Source of the DNA: Rhizobium sp. Leaf306
GTDB lineage: Bacteria > Pseudomonadota > Alphaproteobacteria > Rhizobiales > Rhizobiaceae
DNA: 35,222 nt
Reading direction: 5' to 3'
NCBI RefSeq assembly: GCF_001423425.1
Contig: NZ_LMNX01000003.1
Location: 8,579-43,800 of the forward strand
The number at the start of each line of letters is the position of its first letter. Position 1 is the stretch's first letter. The notes under the pieces are model-generated. The model ran no database searches, had not been told where the DNA came from, and worked only from the letters and a program-made list of their open reading frames with translations. This document shows positions 8,207 to 16,578 of the stretch, in pieces. Both the position numbers and the translations under genes were made by a program.

Positions 8207-9735
8207 TGGGCAACCTCTTCTCTAACGATGCGTGTCTCGCCATCGGCCTCGATCCCCATCGCGGCGCCGACGATCGCTTCCTCCGTGATCGCGTCCCCGC
8301 GCAACTCCAAAACGACCCGGCCTTCCCGCAGCACGAGCACCCGGTCGCAGAGATGAACGAGTTCCGGCGTATCCGAGCTTGCAAGGATGACAAGACGGCC
8401 CTCGCCTGTAAAACGCCGCAACATCTTGTAGATTTCCCGCTTGGTCTCGATGTCGACGCCGCGCGTGGGATCATTGAGAAGCAGGACGCCAGGATCCAGC
8501 GGAAGCCATTTCGCCAGAGCGACCTTTTGCTGGTTTCCACCAGAAAGCGCCTGGACAGGTCGCGCCACGTCACCCTTGATCATGAGCTGGCGGGCAAGAT
8601 CGCCGATCATGTCGGCCTCAGCGCCCCGGCTGCGCAGACCCCGGCGCGCCAGCTTGGCGAGCGACGGCAGGATGATGTTCGAGGCGATCGAATGCGTCAG
8701 CACAAGACCTTCATGCTTCCGGTCGGCCGGCACATAGACAATGCCCGCGGCATTGGCGGCGGCAACATTGTTCGGAAGCCCGGATTGACCATCGATCTTC
8801 GTCTCGATGGATCTCGCTGGAATGGCACCATAAAGGCCGAGAAGAAGATCCTCCTGCCCCTGCCCGACCAGCCCTCCTATACCGAGGACTTCTCCGGCGT
8901 GCCCGAGAACATCGGCGTCGCGCACAATGCCGGCGGAAAAGCCCTTCGTGCGGAGGCGAAGAGGGCCCGGCACGATGTCTGGACGAGGCGGAAAGAGTGC
9001 GCCGGTTTCGCGACCAACCATCAGCCTGACAAGGCCTTCCCCGTCGATGCCATCGAGCGACCGGTCGGCCGTGATGCCGCCGTCCTTCAGAACTGTGACA
9101 TGCGAGCAAAGCGCGCGGACTTCGTTCAGCCGATGGGAGATGTAGAGGACGGCCACACCACGGTCCCGCAGCGTAAAGATGACGTCAGCAAGAACGCTGG
9201 CCTCATGGGCAGAAAGGGATGATGTCGGCTCGTCCAGGATGAGGACGCGTGGCTTGGCAAAGAGTGCCTTGGCTATCTCGACCATCTGGCGACGCCCGAG
9301 TGACAGGCTCGACACTGGCGTATCGAGCGGCTCTGTGACCCCGACCAGTTCGCAAACATCCCGCGCTCCACGCGCAAGCGCGCGGTAGTCGATCAGGCCG
9401 AACCGCTTCGGATAGGCACCCAGCCCGATGTTCTCGGCAATCGACAACTGGCTGGCAAGGCTTAGCTCCTGCTGCACGACACCGATCCCGGCCGCCCGCG
9501 CCATGGACGGCGACAGCCGGGCCACGGCTTTCCCGTCGATGGCGATCGTGCCCTCGTCCGGCGTCAGGGCGCCGGACAGAAGATTGATCAGGGTGGATTT
9601 GCCGGCTCCGTTTTCGCCGAGCAGGGCATGCACCCTGCCCGGCTGAAGGGCGATATCGATGCCCTTCAGCACCGGGTTGCCGAAAAACCCCTTGAAAACC
9701 CCGCGCGCCTCCAGGATCGGCCGAACCTCTGTCAC
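8203..9735 (-). CDS. Sugar-type ABC transporter ATP-binding protein (RbsA family, two ABC domains)
   Basis: 510 residues with two fused nucleotide-binding domains. Domain 1 has Walker A GENGAGKST, signature LSLGRRQMVEIAKAL and Walker B ILDEPTSSLS. Domain 2 has a degenerate Walker A region (GGLVGQGQEDLLLGLYG), signature LSGGNQQKVALAKW and LLLNDPTRGVD where Asn-Asp replaces the usual Asp-Glu. Such asymmetry is normal for the RbsA/XylG/MglA family, in which domain 2 is weakly catalytic. The start was set at the GTG (9733-9735) with GAGG eight bases upstream, ten bases after the binding-protein stop; a longer open frame upstream lies inside that gene and is not used. It powers uptake through the two permeases encoded next. 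Confidence 0.92.
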   Translation of the reverse strand: MTEVRPILEARGVFKGFFGNPVLKGIDIALQPGRVHALLGENGAGKSTLINLLSGALTPDEGTIAIDGKAVARLSPSMARAAGIGVVQQELSLASQLSIAENIGLGAYPKRFGLIDYRALARGARDVCELVGVTEPLDTPVSSLSLGRRQMVEIAKALFAKPRVLILDEPTSSLSAHEASVLADVIFTLRDRGVAVLYISHRLNEVRALCSHVTVLKDGGITADRSLDGIDGEGLVRLMVGRETGALFPPRPDIVPGPLRLRTKGFSAGIVRDADVLGHAGEVLGIGGLVGQGQEDLLLGLYGAIPARSIETKIDGQSGLPNNVAAANAAGIVYVPADRKHEGLVLTHSIASNIILPSLAKLARRGLRSRGAEADMIGDLARQLMIKGDVARPVQALSGGNQQKVALAKWLPLDPGVLLLNDPTRGVDIETKREIYKMLRRFTGEGRLVILASSDTPELVHLCDRVLVLREGRVVLELRGDAITEEAIVGAAMGIEADGETRIVREEVAQ

Positions 9736-9745
9736 GTCGAATACC

Positions 9746-10813
9746 TCACTGGGCGAGGAGTTTATCGAACAATGCCTTGTCATAGTCCGAGTAGATATAT
9801 CCATCGGCCGGGAAGTTTTCGGCGCGCGCAAGGTAACTCTCAACGGAACTGTCGTCGATGACCGGCAGCGGAACCTTGATGAAGGCTGGAACGGTTTTTC
9901 CTTCCAGAGCCTGCACCGCCGTATAGACCGAAAATGCACCCAGCCAGTTCGGCTGCATTGTCGCCCATCCCTTCAGGCCCTTCTCCTTCCAAAGTTCAAG
10001 GAACTGGCGGGCATTCTCACCCGTGATCGGTACTTGGTCACGCCCCTGACGATCAAACGCCAAAACGGAACCGGCCGAAAGCGCGCCACCGAGGGACAGC
10101 ACCCCGTCGATCTCCTGATTGGCGAAGAGCAGGCTGGTCATGGCTTCCTGGGCAGGCGCGACGTTGTACTCCGAGTTCGTTTCAGTGATGACTTCGATGT
10201 CCTTGTTGGCATCCAGAACCGGCTGCGCACCCTTGCGGCGATCGTCTGAAACCGAAATGCCGGCCGGACCATTCATGACGATGATCTTGCCCTTGCCGCC
10301 CAGTTGGCCGACCAGCCACTTTGCTGCGGCCCCGCCCCATTCGGCGGAGTCGGTGTTGATCTTCGCAGTCACCTTGTCCGTGTTGACGAGACTGTCGAAG
10401 TTGACGATGGCGATACCCTTGTCGCAGGCATCCGAGATGACGCGGTCCAGTGCGTTGGAAGAACCGGCGATGACGACGATGGCATCAACATTGGCATCGA
10501 TCATCGACTGGATATGCTGGATCTGGGTTTGCGCATTACCCTGGGCGTCGGTGATCATCAGGTCCTTGACGAGGCCGGCCTTCTTGAGTTCGTCGACTTC
10601 GGCTGTGATGGTACCCTCGGTCTGCTTCATCCAGGTCGGCACCGAATAGATATTGGCCCAGCCGATCGTGTAAGGCGCCTTGCGGTCACCCTTGATGCAT
10701 CCCGATGCAGCGGATGCACCACTTGCAGTAGTCGCAACCATGATTGCGGCAGTCGCTGCTGCGGCAAGAAGACGGCGCATGGAGGCGCAGATTGGCGTCG
10801 TGACGGTGATCAT
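9746..10813 (-). CDS. Periplasmic sugar-binding protein (RbsB-like) of the ABC transporter
   Basis: 355 residues. A signal peptide is visible (MRRLLAAAATAAIMVATTASG from residue 12, predicted cleavage after ASA). The mature part is a Peripla_BP_4 fold: the N-lobe contains DAQGNAQTQIQHIQSMI and VDAIVVIAGSSNALDRVI, and the C-lobe contains GKGKIIVMNGPAGISVSDDR and the hinge region EIDGVLSLGG. The start ATG (10811-10813) follows AGGGGAACGAC, a strong ribosome site. As first gene of the minus-strand operon, it lies directly downstream of two LacI-type operators. The ligand is probably a sugar or a sugar derivative, but pocket residues cannot be assigned by eye. Confidence 0.92.
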   Translation of the reverse strand: MITVTTPICASMRRLLAAAATAAIMVATTASGASAASGCIKGDRKAPYTIGWANIYSVPTWMKQTEGTITAEVDELKKAGLVKDLMITDAQGNAQTQIQHIQSMIDANVDAIVVIAGSSNALDRVISDACDKGIAIVNFDSLVNTDKVTAKINTDSAEWGGAAAKWLVGQLGGKGKIIVMNGPAGISVSDDRRKGAQPVLDANKDIEVITETNSEYNVAPAQEAMTSLLFANQEIDGVLSLGGALSAGSVLAFDRQGRDQVPITGENARQFLELWKEKGLKGWATMQPNWLGAFSVYTAVQALEGKTVPAFIKVPLPVIDDSSVESYLARAENFPADGYIYSDYDKALFDKLLAQ

Positions 10814-10870
10814 GTCGTTCCCCTTTTTTTGAAGGCGGCAAGGTTGTGAACAAGGCTCTGCGTCGCCGCT

Positions 10871-10890
10871 TGATGACAACGTTACCATCA
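10871..10890. promoter_or_regulatory. Candidate LacI-family operator 1
   Basis: TGATGACAACGTTACCATCA is a near-perfect palindrome centred on AACGTT (8 of 10 arm bases match). An AACGTT-type centre is common among LacI-family operators. It is 33 bp centre to centre from operator 2, about three helical turns, so two dimers could sit on the same face of the DNA. Confidence 0.65.
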
Positions 10891-10904
10891 GCGATAGTGG
10901 AGTC

Positions 10905-10922
10905 AATGACAACGTTATCATT
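10905..10922. promoter_or_regulatory. Candidate LacI-family operator 2
   Basis: AATGACAACGTTATCATT is an inverted repeat with 8 of 9 arm bases matching, sharing TGACAACGTT with operator 1. Both lie between the LacI gene and the binding-protein gene. A minus-strand promoter (for example a -35-like TTGACT between the sites) would be blocked by repressor binding. Confidence 0.65.
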
Positions 10923-11050
10923 CGCGCAAGAATCCTATTGCATGTGCTGGGCACCGGAGAGCATCCAAGGCTGGCCTCCCCCAAGATCTGGCGGTTGCCT
11001 GTCACCAGAGCGCGGATTAAACATCATCCGGAACAAAAGATTGGAGACCA

Positions 11051-12154
11051 ATGGCTATCGAGCGCAAGGAAGACGAGACGACCTTCGTATACGACGAGGT
11101 CGTACGCATCACCGGCGCCGGTGGATCAAAGCCAGTCCTGTTTGACGGCCGAGAAAAGGGAAAGCTGGCGCGGGTCGCTATTGGTGACGTCGCGCGCCTA
11201 GCGGAGGTTGCGCCGATCACGGTCTCCAGGGCGTTGCGAAATCCGGAAAAGGTCAGCGCGGACAAGCGCCAGCGTATTCAGCGTGCCGTCGAGCAAACCG
11301 GCTACAGCGTCAATCCGCACGCGAGCGCGTTGAAAAGCGGCCGGTCAAATGTCGTGCTGGCGTTCGCATCCAACCTAATGAGTGAACAGTTTTCCTCTGC
11401 ATTAAAAGCCTGCGCTGCCGTGCTGGAAGACGCCGGCTATCTTTTTCTTGTGGGTCAGACCTCCTATTCCTATGAGCGCGAAACCGCCGCCATCCGCTCC
11501 CTGCACGCGATGAAGCCTGCCGCCGTCATGTTCACGGGTGTCATAGAGCTGGAAACCAATCGGGAGCTCCTGCGCGGACTTGGCATACCCATCATGGAAA
11601 CCTGGGCTTTGCCGCGCGACCCCATCGACATGCTGGTCGGGTTTTCCAACACGGAGGCTGGACGACGTGCTGCAGAAATGTTGCACCGGAAGGGTTACCG
11701 CTCGGTCTCCTACATCGGCCGGCGCAGTGGGCGCGGTGCCTTGCGCCTGCAGGGCTTTCGCAGGGAATGTGAGGCGCTCGGATTAACGTTTGTCGGCGAA
11801 CATCTCATCGACGATGTCAATGGAGTTTCGGACGGACGACGCCTGATTGCCGCTGCATTGTCCCAGCCGGTCAAGCCGGAGGCGCTCTTCTGCAGCAATG
11901 ACGTGCTGGCGCTCGGATGCCTGATGGAAGCCCGCCGCCTGAACATACGCATACCCGACGATCTCGGCATTCTCGGTTTTGGCGAAAGCGACATCGCCGC
12001 CGAGATCCCACCCGGCCTGACGACGATAGGAATCGACAGCGCACTGCTTGGTCGCGAAGCGGGTGAAATGCTGATCGCAAGCCTGTCTGGAACGCCGCCC
12101 GCTCTTAAATTGAAGTGTCTTGAACTGATCGAAAGCGAACGGGGCAGCATCTAG
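11051..12154 (+). CDS. LacI-family transcriptional regulator of the catabolic cluster
   Basis: 367 residues. The LacI helix-turn-helix lies at about residues 43-62 (VAIGDVARLAEVAPITVSRA), followed by the hinge helix region and a periplasmic-binding-protein-like effector domain (SNVVLAFASNLMSEQFSSAL, CSNDVLALGCLMEARRLNIR, DLGILGFGESDIAAEIPPGL). The sequence resembles the GntR/IdnR-like branch. The ATG at 11051 has GGAG upstream. An N-terminal extension of about 40 residues precedes the DNA-binding domain, which is longer than usual. It diverges from the transporter operon with twin operators in between, so it most likely represses that operon, and perhaps itself, until the imported compound or a derivative binds. 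Confidence 0.9.
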   Translation: MAIERKEDETTFVYDEVVRITGAGGSKPVLFDGREKGKLARVAIGDVARLAEVAPITVSRALRNPEKVSADKRQRIQRAVEQTGYSVNPHASALKSGRSNVVLAFASNLMSEQFSSALKACAAVLEDAGYLFLVGQTSYSYERETAAIRSLHAMKPAAVMFTGVIELETNRELLRGLGIPIMETWALPRDPIDMLVGFSNTEAGRRAAEMLHRKGYRSVSYIGRRSGRGALRLQGFRRECEALGLTFVGEHLIDDVNGVSDGRRLIAAALSQPVKPEALFCSNDVLALGCLMEARRLNIRIPDDLGILGFGESDIAAEIPPGLTTIGIDSALLGREAGEMLIASLSGTPPALKLKCLELIESERGSI

Positions 12155-12606
12155 TAGATGATAACGGTCTCGGTCAGCAGGATAGGCTTAACCTTCATGC
12201 TGACATCGCTCACGACCGTTCCATTGTTGACGTACAACTATCTGTGGCAATTAACTCCACCCACTTAAGTGCATCAGAGGTCTTAAGGGAGATTGAACTT
12301 TCGGCCCGGCAGTTGGGGAAGCTATCCCTATGAATTCACTGACTACGATCGAGACCTCGAACGACGCCCTGCGCAGAGAGTCGCAGTTCCGAAAAGGGTG
12401 TTGAGTCACCGGGTGCGACACGTGATGTATGATCGGCCCTGGTGAAGCCTCTGCCTTTTCAAGTCCCTTAAGCCAAGCTTACAGCCATCGAGATATGAGC
12501 CTTGTAAGCATACACGTTGCGTGGTTTCATCTACTTGAGCAATGATAGCCTCTAGCGGGACGCCGGGTCGCCGATGACTGGCGAAGTCAGTATGTTAAGG
12601 TACGCC
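12155..12606. other. Intergenic region between the catabolic cluster and the Hxs operon
   Basis: No convincing gene. A half-site-like TGATAAC occurs at about 12160, near the end of the LacI gene. A 24-codon open frame at 12330-12404 (start MNSLTTIETS, last residue Cys) has a GGGGA about ten bases upstream but no recognisable family. The promoter of the following operon must lie here, for example near TTGACG at about 12223, but no clear pair of boxes was found. Confidence 0.4.
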
Positions 12607-13755
12607 ATGGGCTATTTCGCAAAGCTCGCCGCGAGTTGGAAACAACTACCAGCTGCCGCAAGCATTGCGGTCACGATGGCAGCGCTTCCGGTTTCGCTCC
12701 CTGCCCAGACAATTGAAGGCGTCACGCTGGGAAGCGACAGTGCTGTACCAAACCGTTTTGGCAATCCGCAGAAAACCGAAACTGTCGCAGGCTACACAAC
12801 CAACCAATACCGGCTGCCGAATGGCGTCGAATTCTCTGTAACGCTTGAGCTCTCCTCAAACCAAATAGTATCGCTTCAGCAGTCGTGGTCAGGGAGCCAG
12901 GTTGGTCCATCTGCTGGTTTCGGTGATTTACGCTTTGGACGGACCAAATTATCGGACATCCGGTCTAGAACTTCCAGCAATGGTCTTCTGTATGAGAAAA
13001 TCCTACCCGTGGCTGCAAACTCGTCAGGCTCAGTTGAGTTCTCTGCATTCTACGACGTCGCAGCGACTGCGAACGTCGTCCGCTTCATCACATCCATTGA
13101 CCAGGAAGCATTGGGCAACTTACGTCAACGATACGGTGACAAGGCGTACGATAAGGTAGGATCGTCCGCGGTTCTCCGGTCGCTGACTATCTCGACGAGA
13201 GATTATCTGGAGAGGGCCACCGGCGCGGCACGCGTACTGGACACTGGCTACACCCCCCTGACTTGGGCGCTGTCGTTTGCGACCACGAATGTCGTTGAAC
13301 GCGGCATTTCTCTAGCCCGAATCAGGCCTTCACAGTTGCCTGTATCGCGGGTTTACGAAGGTCCCCAGAATTTTCCGGACTTCAACGGTCGGGACAGCAA
13401 TTTTAGCAGGTACCGCACTGGAATCACCAATGCGATGACAGGAGGCCCGACATTCGCGGGTGAGTATTCGGTTATACAGATCGGGTGCGGAAGTAGCTGT
13501 TCGGTTGCCTATGTAGCGAATAGCCGTACAGGCGAAGTGTTCGACGCCCCTGTTGGGGGGCAAAATAATCTTTCCCTCAAGCTGAAGTACGAACTGAAAA
13601 GCAAACTGCTGATTTCCCAGTGGGGCGACTACGACACAAACAAATGCTTTGTTCAGTTCTTCAGCTTCGACGACGGGTCTTGGACTGAGCTGATCAGACG
13701 AGAGGTCGGTACACTGGACGCCTGCGCCAAAGAGGTCGCATCCAACATTAAGTAG
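12607..13755 (+). CDS. Secreted protein with FAGxY...GCGxxC C-terminal domain, first gene of the Hxs operon
   Basis: About 382 residues. The start at 12607 was chosen because AAGG sits six bases upstream; in-frame ATGs at 12574 and 12592 would lengthen the N-terminus. A signal peptide is visible (hydrophobic AAASIAVTMAALPVSL, cleavage near LPAQ). The N-terminal half has a repeated beta pattern (GVTLGSDSAVPNRFGNPQK). The C-terminal part contains GGPTFAGEYSVIQIGCGSSC followed by NSRTGEVFDAP, which resembles a motif (FAGxY, GCGxxC, TGxV) seen in many uncharacterised secreted proteins. Further cysteines near the end may form disulphides. It is followed after 71 bases by hxsD on the same strand, so it is probably periplasmic and part of the same system. 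No biochemical function is known to me. Confidence 0.78.
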   Translation: MGYFAKLAASWKQLPAAASIAVTMAALPVSLPAQTIEGVTLGSDSAVPNRFGNPQKTETVAGYTTNQYRLPNGVEFSVTLELSSNQIVSLQQSWSGSQVGPSAGFGDLRFGRTKLSDIRSRTSSNGLLYEKILPVAANSSGSVEFSAFYDVAATANVVRFITSIDQEALGNLRQRYGDKAYDKVGSSAVLRSLTISTRDYLERATGAARVLDTGYTPLTWALSFATTNVVERGISLARIRPSQLPVSRVYEGPQNFPDFNGRDSNFSRYRTGITNAMTGGPTFAGEYSVIQIGCGSSCSVAYVANSRTGEVFDAPVGGQNNLSLKLKYELKSKLLISQWGDYDTNKCFVQFFSFDDGSWTELIRREVGTLDACAKEVASNIK

Positions 13756-13826
13756 AAGCGAATATTTGGCGATTGCCTGCTCGATCACAACCTCCTAGTG
13801 TGGCTGCAAATCACTGGGTAACCCGT

Positions 13827-14087
13827 ATGCAGCCGGACTCAAACAGAATAGAATTTCCGAGCCAATTCGCCCCTTACCTCTCCGACGCGGTCGTACGCTT
13901 TCGATACCTCAATCCAGGCATTCAAGTAAAAACCGGAGACGGTTTCGTGCTTATATCGAGGACTGGGGCTGATTTGATGTCCAACGACCTCGAGCGCCAT
14001 TTCCTATTTTGTCTCTATCGGCAGAAGGTATATGCAGAGACGCTCCCGCTCCGCACTACTCTGATCGCTGGGGTGACAGGAATTTGA
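13827..14087 (+). CDS. hxsD: His-Xaa-Ser system protein HxsD
   Basis: A small protein of about 86 residues from the ATG at 13827; the frame is open back to a TTG at 13773 and the ribosome site is weak in either case. The C-terminal part (DLERHFLFCLYRQKVYAETL, then PLRTTLIAGVTG) fits the conserved end of HxsD proteins, in which a leucine/arginine-rich helix and an ET-x-x-(I/L)R motif are characteristic. HxsD is defined by its constant association with the two radical SAM enzymes HxsB and HxsC and the repeat protein HxsA, all of which follow here in order. Its role is unknown; a small partner that binds substrate or enzyme is an inference. Its stop overlaps the start of hxsB. Confidence 0.75.
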   Translation: MQPDSNRIEFPSQFAPYLSDAVVRFRYLNPGIQVKTGDGFVLISRTGADLMSNDLERHFLFCLYRQKVYAETLPLRTTLIAGVTGI

Positions 14088-15493
14088 CCGTCTTCCCTCT
14101 CAAATTTCGGCAAACAGCCGACGGCGACGTCCTGTTCTGCGACGACGCGGGCGGCTTTTTCAAATCGGATGACGCATTTCTATCACGCTATGCCCACGAC
14201 CAGTTCACAGCTGACGACGATGCATTTTTGCTTCGCAACGGTCACGCTTTCGAAGAGGTAGGAGACGTCGCCTATTCCGGCTTCGAGTACCGCTTTGCGA
14301 GCCGCTTATATGCCCCAGGACCTTTGGACTACATCATCCTCGTTCCGACCCTGAGGTGCAATCTTGCCTGTGGCTACTGTCAGGTATCCAGGGTGAATGA
14401 GAATACTCCGGGCTTCGACTGGAGCAACCAAACGCTCGAAGCTGTGCTCTCTTTCCTCGGTACGATCACGGCACCCAAGATAAAGATTGAGTTTCAGGGC
14501 GGAGAGCCAACGCTCCGCCTGGATATCCTCAGTACAGTTCGCGATTTCTGCAGGTCCCGGTTCGAACGCTGCGAATTTGTCGTATGCACGAACTTGCAGG
14601 ACGTGTCGGATGAGGTCTGGAGCTTCTTGAGCCTGACCGACGTCTACGTGAGCACGTCCCTCGATGGGGATGTGTCCACACACGAGCTTCAACGGACGTT
14701 TAAGTCAGCGCGGACGGCTCAGTTCGTCGAAAACCTCGATGCCGCGATCGCACGCCTGGGCAATGGTAAGGTCTCTGCACTCCCCACAATCGATCCCCGG
14801 CGGCCACCGGAGCCTAAATCAGTAATCGAGGCGTACACAAGCCGAGGCATGAACTCCATTTATCTCAGGCCGGTCAATTACCAGGGGTTTGCCCGTAAAC
14901 GATACGATGCGCGGGCATCATCATCGGCCTGGAATGCCTATCATTCCAGCTTTATCGACGAACTTGTGGAGTTCAATTTCACGGCCGAAGTCCCCGCCGA
15001 GGAATACTACTTCGTTCATTGCCTGCGCCGAATATTGAGAGCCGGACATAACGGCCACGTCGATCTTCGTAACCCTAACATTGTCGGACATGGATACGTC
15101 GTGATCGATCACGACGGTAAGATCTATCCGACGGACGAAGCACGGATGGTGAGTCGTGTCGGGCAGTTCGATCTGTCGATGGGGGACGTCTTCACTGGCA
15201 TGACGATGGCGACGGTAGATGCATTGAACGAGGAAGCTTCGAACAACTTTCATCCTGACTGTGTCCACTGCACTTACCAGGCTTATTGCGGCATTGATCT
15301 TGTTGATGACCTCTCCCGCTACGGACGCATCGATCTTCCGAAGGACCAGACCGATTTCTGCCAGCGGCACCTTGCGCTCTTCGACAAGATCTTCGCTATG
15401 ATCTACTCCGATGATCCGAAAATTCGGAAGTCACTTGCGATCTGGGCCGGAGTTCCGAGCTTCGATGCTTCGATCGCCCGGTGTCATCAATGA
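14084..15493 (+). CDS. hxsB: His-Xaa-Ser system radical SAM maturase HxsB
   Basis: About 469 residues. The radical SAM cluster motif is CNLACGYC (Cys92, Cys96, Cys99, spacing CX3CX2C), followed by EFQGGEPTLR, the GGE motif that contacts SAM. A SPASM-like C-terminal cysteine set (CVHCTYQAYCG and a further Cys about 24 residues later) should bind auxiliary iron-sulphur clusters, as in peptide-modifying radical SAM enzymes. The N-terminal FPLKFRQTADGDVLFCDDAG is typical of HxsB. The start was set at the TTG (14084) overlapping the hxsD stop, which gives the usual family length; an upstream ATG at 14009 lies inside hxsD. Together with HxsC it probably modifies HxsA; the chemistry is not known. 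Confidence 0.9.
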   Translation: MTVFPLKFRQTADGDVLFCDDAGGFFKSDDAFLSRYAHDQFTADDDAFLLRNGHAFEEVGDVAYSGFEYRFASRLYAPGPLDYIILVPTLRCNLACGYCQVSRVNENTPGFDWSNQTLEAVLSFLGTITAPKIKIEFQGGEPTLRLDILSTVRDFCRSRFERCEFVVCTNLQDVSDEVWSFLSLTDVYVSTSLDGDVSTHELQRTFKSARTAQFVENLDAAIARLGNGKVSALPTIDPRRPPEPKSVIEAYTSRGMNSIYLRPVNYQGFARKRYDARASSSAWNAYHSSFIDELVEFNFTAEVPAEEYYFVHCLRRILRAGHNGHVDLRNPNIVGHGYVVIDHDGKIYPTDEARMVSRVGQFDLSMGDVFTGMTMATVDALNEEASNNFHPDCVHCTYQAYCGIDLVDDLSRYGRIDLPKDQTDFCQRHLALFDKIFAMIYSDDPKIRKSLAIWAGVPSFDASIARCHQ

Positions 15494-16578
15494 TCGATCT
15501 CCGCCTCAAAATCGACCCACTTCCGATCGTTGAACCTCTCGTCATCAGGCTTCGCAACGAGCCACAGAACTGCCAGACCGAGCACGATGCTGTGCTGGTG
15601 GATACAGAGGGCACAAGGCTCGAATACGACTACAACGGGTTTTCATTTGGGCTGCACAGACAGGATGACGAGAATTTCGACGGCGACGTTATCTTGGCCT
15701 TGCCGGGACAACGTATAGCCCATCGGCTGATCCGTTCGAAGTCGCCTCACAACACGTTCTTGGTGACTGAGCAGTGCGACCAGTTGTGCGTCATGTGCTC
15801 ACAGCCGCCTAAGAAGCATCATGCGGATTTGTTTTCTCAGTTCGCTCTCGCTGCAAGTCTCGCCCCCCTCAACGCAACGATAGGCATCTCCGGCGGAGAG
15901 CCTTTGCTGCACAAGGAGCGATTGTTCTCAATGGTTGAAACTGTTGCCTCAACCAGGCCAGACATCAGGTTCCACATTCTCAGCAACGGTCAGCACTTCG
16001 TCACTGAAGACATACGGCGCCTGGTGGCCATGGGTACGGAGAGGATACTTTGGGGCATTCCGCTATATGCTGCAGACGGGCTCACCCATGATCGTATCGT
16101 GGGAAAAGATGGTGCGTTCCAAAATCTGCAGCGCGGACTTGGCATTCTCATAAAAGCGGGGGCTTCCATCGAACTGCGTACTGTTGTCATGCAGCAGAAC
16201 AAGGACCGATTGAGCGATCTAGCCAATTTTCTATTCACACGCCTAAGCTGTATCGATGTTTGGGCAATCATGCAGATGGAACGCATCGGTTACGGGCGAA
16301 TGAACTGGGCGACGTCGTTCCACGACTCTTCCGCCGATTTCACACAGCTGGCGAGGGCGATCGATATGAGCGCAGCGCGCGGCATCTCTGTCGCTCTCTA
16401 CAATTTTCCGCTCTGTTCGGTGCCTTTGCAATACCGCGAGTTTGCCTTGTCAACAATCTCAGACTGGAAGCAGAAGTATCTCGATATTTGCGAGGCATGC
16501 GGCTCCCGTGCAGCTTGTGGTGGTTTCTTCGAATGGTATAGTCACAAAGAGGGGTTTGCGGGATTGGGGGCGTTATGA
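15490..16578 (+). CDS. hxsC: His-Xaa-Ser system radical SAM maturase HxsC
   Basis: 362 residues. The radical SAM motif is CDQLCVMC (Cys96, Cys100, Cys103), followed by SQPPKKHH, a combination characteristic of HxsC. ISGGEPLLHKERLF holds the SAM-binding GGE motif. A short C-terminal cluster motif (CEACGSRAACGG) is present. The N-terminal 90 residues form a separate domain before the SAM barrel. The ATG at 15490 overlaps the hxsB stop by four bases (ATGA), and its own stop overlaps hxsA in the same way. Two different radical SAM enzymes in one short operon suggest sequential or paired modification of one substrate, presumably HxsA. Confidence 0.9.
   Translation: MIDLRLKIDPLPIVEPLVIRLRNEPQNCQTEHDAVLVDTEGTRLEYDYNGFSFGLHRQDDENFDGDVILALPGQRIAHRLIRSKSPHNTFLVTEQCDQLCVMCSQPPKKHHADLFSQFALAASLAPLNATIGISGGEPLLHKERLFSMVETVASTRPDIRFHILSNGQHFVTEDIRRLVAMGTERILWGIPLYAADGLTHDRIVGKDGAFQNLQRGLGILIKAGASIELRTVVMQQNKDRLSDLANFLFTRLSCIDVWAIMQMERIGYGRMNWATSFHDSSADFTQLARAIDMSAARGISVALYNFPLCSVPLQYREFALSTISDWKQKYLDICEACGSRAACGGFFEWYSHKEGFAGLGAL

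Noticed and set aside
8188..9222. Plus-strand frame of 344 codons
   Set aside because: Antisense to the double ATPase with complete Walker and signature motifs.
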